Position numbers and translations under genes: made by a program. A stretch of DNA of 64,000 nucleotides from positions 186,001 through 250,000 of the forward strand of contig SAXG01000050.1 of the NCBI GenBank assembly GCA_012932865.1, given 5' to 3'. The stretch is from Amylostereum areolatum (lineage: Eukaryota > Basidiomycota > Agaricomycetes > Russulales > Stereaceae). Below are positions 60,195 through 64,000 of the stretch, one piece after another (the stretch's first letter is position 1; every line of letters begins with the position of its first letter). The notes beneath the pieces are model-generated. The model saw only the letters and a program-made list of their open reading frames with translations. It did not search any database and had not been told where the DNA came from.

Positions 60195-60655
60195 AGGCCC
60201 CCGGCGTATCCCCCAGCAACTCCGACCCTAAATCGGCGATTTTGGGCCAATATGTACGCACGATTTTGCCCCTCTTCCGTGCGCATTAGGATTGGGGTTA
60301 CCCTTTCGAGACCATTTCCGTTGCGCATTACGGATCGGACATCGCTGGCGACTAAGGTCATGTTCGCCGCGGGCCGGCGTGAGATGCCGACCCCGCCCGG
60401 GTATGTCGCCGTCAGGAACAGGTACTCATCATCTGGCCGTCTTTTGGGACCGATTTTCGCTCTCGTACCCCCTCATCCGTACGCATTATGGATCGAACCT
60501 CAGCACCGACGAGCCCTTTCCGGACGGACATATGATCGGACTAGGTTGCCGATTTGGCCCAATTGCGTACGCATAGCGATCGGACATACCCTCCAAATTT
60601 CGCCCGTTTCCGTACGCATTAGGATCGGAGTTGTTGGGGGATACGCCGGGGGCCT
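60195..60655. mobile_element. hAT-type MITE with 8-bp target-site duplication
   Basis: The terminal inverted repeats 60195-60231 and 60619-60655 are 37 bp each with two mismatches. They begin AGGCCCCCGGCGTATCCCCC on the left and end GGGATACGCCGGGGGCCT on the right. The element is flanked by identical 8-bp duplications CCTCCACT at 60187-60194 and 60656-60663. The 461-bp interior has no open frame of use but carries five related copies of a word near CCGTACGCATTAGGATCGGA (60277, 60318, 60477, 60565, 60610). An 8-bp duplication with short repeats fits hAT-like elements; P-like elements also make 8 bp. Confidence 0.9.
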
Positions 60656-60663
60656 CCTCCACT

Positions 60664-61640
60664 GGGCTCCAGCAAACTAGTCCAGTCTCCAGACGTCTCT
60701 TGCGCTTCCCAGATGTATATGGACCAGTTCAATCGAATCCAAACCTCCCTCCTCTCTTTAACCTTTGATGTAATCAAAAGACTCCTCAACTGGTCAACGT
60801 TCAAATCTCAACCCCCGACAGTTCAGACAGCACGAAGGCGGTCATTGTCATTGTTCAAGCCGAGACTTCGAATGCTTGTGGCAAGTCTGGTTTTGGCGCA
60901 AAGTGACGGCCTCGCGCTACTATGCACATTTGAGTCTACCCTCACATATGAGGCTGCCTTGTTCAAATACGAAGGGGACTGCAAAGGTAATAGGCTCGCA
61001 ATATGTGGTAGTACAGAGTCACCTTGCGACACAGAGTCCCCAGCGCATCGCAGCGATAACAGTTTTCAGACGTAGTACATGGGACTGCCGGCACACCCAA
61101 GGAGCCTGTGACTGGCAGGAGGAAGCAAGACACATTTCCTTTCCCTGCTGGCTATTCGGTATGTGACAACTCCACCCCCCAAACGTGCGCATTTAAGATA
61201 ACTATAAACAGCCAGTATTTGGTCGCGACCTCCCCTCGAATTGCCCCTCGCCACAAGGCCTTTGGGTAAAATATTTCCAGGAGTAAACTGTCGTTTGAGA
61301 CCGATGTGTTTCGACACATTAAGGTACCCTGCGAACAAGATTTGTGGTAGGTACTTCTTGATCTGAATTACTACATTGGGCGCGTATCTCATGCACGGTT
61401 TCTCACCTCCAGAGCCCGCATATGATCTGGGTAAGGGCGAACCACTGGAAGTAGTCCGACTTTTCTTCCTTGGTCTAGCCTAATCGTATTGGACTGGTGC
61501 CCATACCACTCGTGTTTTTGTCACCCGTTGCAAACTCTAGAAAACGTACGTGAGACAGCCGTCGAACCCAGGACATCACGGACATAGAAGCCTCCAGGGC
61601 ACAGAAGGTGTACTAAAACAATGGTACTTGTTGTGATCTT
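60664..61640. other. Intergenic region before the EF-hand gene
   Basis: About 980 bp. No gene recognised; the 61066-61392 minus-strand frame shows no domain. Confidence 0.4.
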
Positions 61641-64000
61641 ATGATCAACCGGCGCCTCGAGCACTATATCATACGTGTCCTTGACCGCGACCTGTCTTCC
61701 TCAGTCCCATTCCCATGCCTCCGACAAGGTCCTTCTACGTCCCCTACTTTCTTCGCCACACCATGGCGAAAAATTCGGCGCCTAACATCCTTCAGGTCTC
61801 TGACTTTGCCTCCTACTAGTACCAACTCCCCCGACGTGGTTGCTGTCTTCACTGGGATTGCTGTAACCGATGCGTCTCAATGGTCGGCCTCCGAAGAATC
61901 GACTTTTTTTCAACCAGTGGATCCTTCTGCATATGCCACAATTGCATCAGGACAATCAGCCTATCACGGAAGGTGTGTCGTCTGTCCGACTGTGTAACCG
62001 CAGCAGTGAGTCGTTGACACTCTCACTAAAGATCCCGAGGAGATAACATCAGGAAGGACGGAAACCGTGACATACTCTTTGGACTACACGTAGTCAGCGG
62101 GAAACTGAAGAAGCTTATGGGGGGCGGCGCGGAAAACCGCCAAGGTGCGCACATATTCTGGAACCTCATCGCATCTCATCCATCGCTAAATCTATTTAGT
62201 GGACAAAATGACTGCGATGCTACCCTACGCCGATGAAGTTGGTAGGTCTTGACATATCTGGCACTATCAGCGAGCTTGCAAAGAGCGCTGTCGGCAAGGA
62301 AGTACAGGACAAACTTGACGAATTCCTATATGGCTTTGACAGGGTTCATCGCCCTCTTAGATGAGGTTGGCCAGATCCATCCGTTTATCAATGGTCAGGC
62401 TCCCATCGTCTCTACATCAGCTTGGCTGACGTAGTACACAGTGGTCGTCATCGCTGTCAAAGCTGGATTCAAGCTCACATTGACCAAGCTGGACAACGAC
62501 AAGAGGATCCTGGCTGTGTATACAGAGATGAAAGTAATGTTGCTAGTACTCATCCGGTGAGCTATTTAACTCGTCGCTGTCTTTTCGCTTGATCCTATCG
62601 TCTACGCCAGCCTTCGGGACGTGCCGAATAAACCTATCATTTCCGACAAATCATCCACCATGAAAGATCCTATGCATGAAATGGTTGAAAACACCGTGAA
62701 GGACATCAAAAGATGTTTTGCCACCTGCAGCGCGATGCAAGCCAAATCCATGCTAGCAAAAGTTGTCCATGGACCTGTCTGGAATCAAAAACTCTTTGAC
62801 TTCATGAATCTATTCGACAGACGGCGCATGGAGTTCATTCTCGAAATCAGCATTCATACCAACCAAAGTGTGGAATCTGCGAAATCGACGATGAATGAGA
62901 TGGCCACGTAGACGAACCTCAAGTGAGTATCCCTGTCTTGCGATATCGCTCTTCTAACGCAAGCGGGCAGAATGGATCAAATTCTTCGAAATCTGGAAGC
63001 ACTGTCTCCTCCGGCTCAACAAACCGTGGCCCGCGCTGTCAACGAGAAAGGCGGTCCGCAGGCGGTCCTGCGTAACAATACAGCATTGAAGGATCTAGAT
63101 GTTCTGGCAACTCGGCTCACAGCCGGAGACTCTGGGTCACGAGCATCAAGAAACAAGGGCAGCTTCGGTCGACATGAGCTCTCGGAACTGACGGAAGAAC
63201 CAGATCGGAGCATAGCCAACATCCTCCCGGTGTTTTCGCAACGGTTTGAACAGCAACAAAGGGAGTTAAAGATAGAATTCGACCGTCTTTACAAACAAGG
63301 CGCCACAATTATCAAGATGATCCAGAAATCCAATACGAAGTCTCATTCCGAGATCATTGAACAGGTATGTGGAAGTTCGTCTCTCAGTTGCTATTGGATT
63401 ACCACCTCACGCTCCAAAGGATATACGAAAGCTGTGGTCAAACATGGTAAGAAACTAGGCATTTGTCCAGCTTGAGCGATGCTCACAACTCGCAGGAGTG
63501 GCGTGGCAACGTAAAAGCAAAACACTTCGTCTTAGCCCTCCGTGATTACTACGTCGAAAAAATCGGCCCCGTCGCCAGAAATTCCCAGATCCTCGATGCC
63601 GATAGCACGGATTCGTGGGCGATCAAACACATTGATATTTTGTACTTGCAACCTATCATGGAGGCTTTCGACGATGACGCGTCAGGATTCATCACCATCG
63701 CGGAGATGAACCACTTCACCTCTTCTCGTCCTAAAGAATGGAGGTAAGTCGCTCATTACTCCTCTCCGAAGAACCTCGATAACACTCCAATACAGCTTGC
63801 CCCATTGGATAGCTTACTGGGCAGTGGGTGTGTATCATATATCGCACATATGACCTTCGTATCTTTTCTGACGATGCCTGGTAGGCTGGAAGGCAGGTAT
63901 GATCCATTATAGCAAGATGATCGAGGACGTCTTCGCCAAGATGGAGGGCCTGCTCCCACACATTCTTCCTGCGAACCGCGAGGCTGTAGACGATTATCAC
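61641..64000 (+). pseudogene. Agaricomycete EF-hand protein, broken frame, runs off right edge
   Basis: Family of multi-exon agaricomycete proteins of unknown role with a helical middle and a C-terminal EF-hand. The start at 61641 is provisional. Seen: SPDVVAVFTGIAVTDASQW, ESTFFQPVDPSAYATIASGQ, KDGNRDILFGLHVVSGKLKK, VDKMTAMLPYADEV, DISGTISELAKSAVGKEVQD, FIALLDEVGQIHPFIN and KAGFKLTLTKLDNDKRILAV. Further on come MEFILEISIHTNQSVESAK, MDQILRNLEALSPPAQQTVA, EWRGNVKAKHFVLALRDYY, the EF-hand loop DDDASGFITIAEM (near 63670) and SLPHWIAYWAVGW. Breaks: one base too many around 62243-62249, one around 62339, and an in-frame TAG at 62909-62911 just before the MDQIL exon. Downstream exons splice cleanly. 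The C-terminus is outside the window. Confidence 0.68.

Overview
The window reads as a euchromatic stretch of an agaricomycete (mushroom-forming basidiomycete) genome, probably from a wood- or litter-decay lineage. The evidence is: genes broken by many short introns (about 45-70 nt, GT..AG, often GTACGT/GTGCGT donors); overall GC of roughly 50-55%; a FunK1 fungal-type kinase; an EF-hand protein family typical of Agaricomycetes; tandem P450s; and carbohydrate-active enzymes of families GH3 and GH71. There is no operon logic. I saw no tRNA, rRNA or CRISPR.

Layout. 1-3264 (-): secreted GH3 beta-xylosidase-like enzyme, running off the left edge. 4176-9365 (-): two tandem, closely related cytochrome P450s. 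10324-14518 (+): two tandem GH71 alpha-1,3-glucanases, the first lacking its N-terminal exons. 14746-16167 (-): vacuolar-type PQ-loop protein, divergent from ETF-ubiquinone oxidoreductase (16437-18481 +). 18781-19867 (+): histidinol phosphatase. 19.9-22.1 kb: gene-poor. 22158-22506 (+): tiny Cys/His-rich protein. 23091-24903 (+): URC4-like DUF1688 protein of uracil catabolism. 25508-28106 (-): SUT-type sucrose transporter. 28706-30009 (+): unknown membrane protein. 31823-33764 (+): zinc-finger-like protein. 34608-41248 (+): very large Hsp90/sacsin-type ATPase (DUF3684 class) ending in an HExxH motif. 41477-43418 (-): DEDDy 3'-5' exonuclease. 44898-46350 (+): zuotin. 46623-48521: divergent ribosomal protein genes eS17 and uS8. 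50270-52886 (-): FunK1 pseudogene plus a second FunK1 fragment. 53168-54181 (-): unknown protein. 55357-56712 (-): DGK1-like CTP-dependent diacylglycerol kinase. 57376-58727 (-): Ser/Pro-rich protein. 59434-60030 (-): RAD6/UBC2 E2 enzyme. 61641-64000 (+): broken EF-hand protein running off the right edge.

Two short non-autonomous inverted-repeat elements stand out. A 450-bp one at 43481-43930 has 78-bp terminal inverted repeats. A 461-bp one at 60195-60655 has 37-bp terminal repeats and a perfect 8-bp target-site duplication. Each lies just upstream of a gene's start codon (63 bp and 157 bp).

Several conserved proteins can only be read through by assuming single-base indels: zuotin, the URC4-like gene, the zinc-finger gene and the EF-hand gene. 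One of these (zuotin) is a housekeeping gene, so residual assembly error is a serious alternative to gene decay. The FunK1 locus looks truly degenerate, with at least four frame changes and a stop replacing a conserved Trp.

Limits: all family calls are by eye from translated motifs. Exon borders given to the base were checked for frame; others are approximate.
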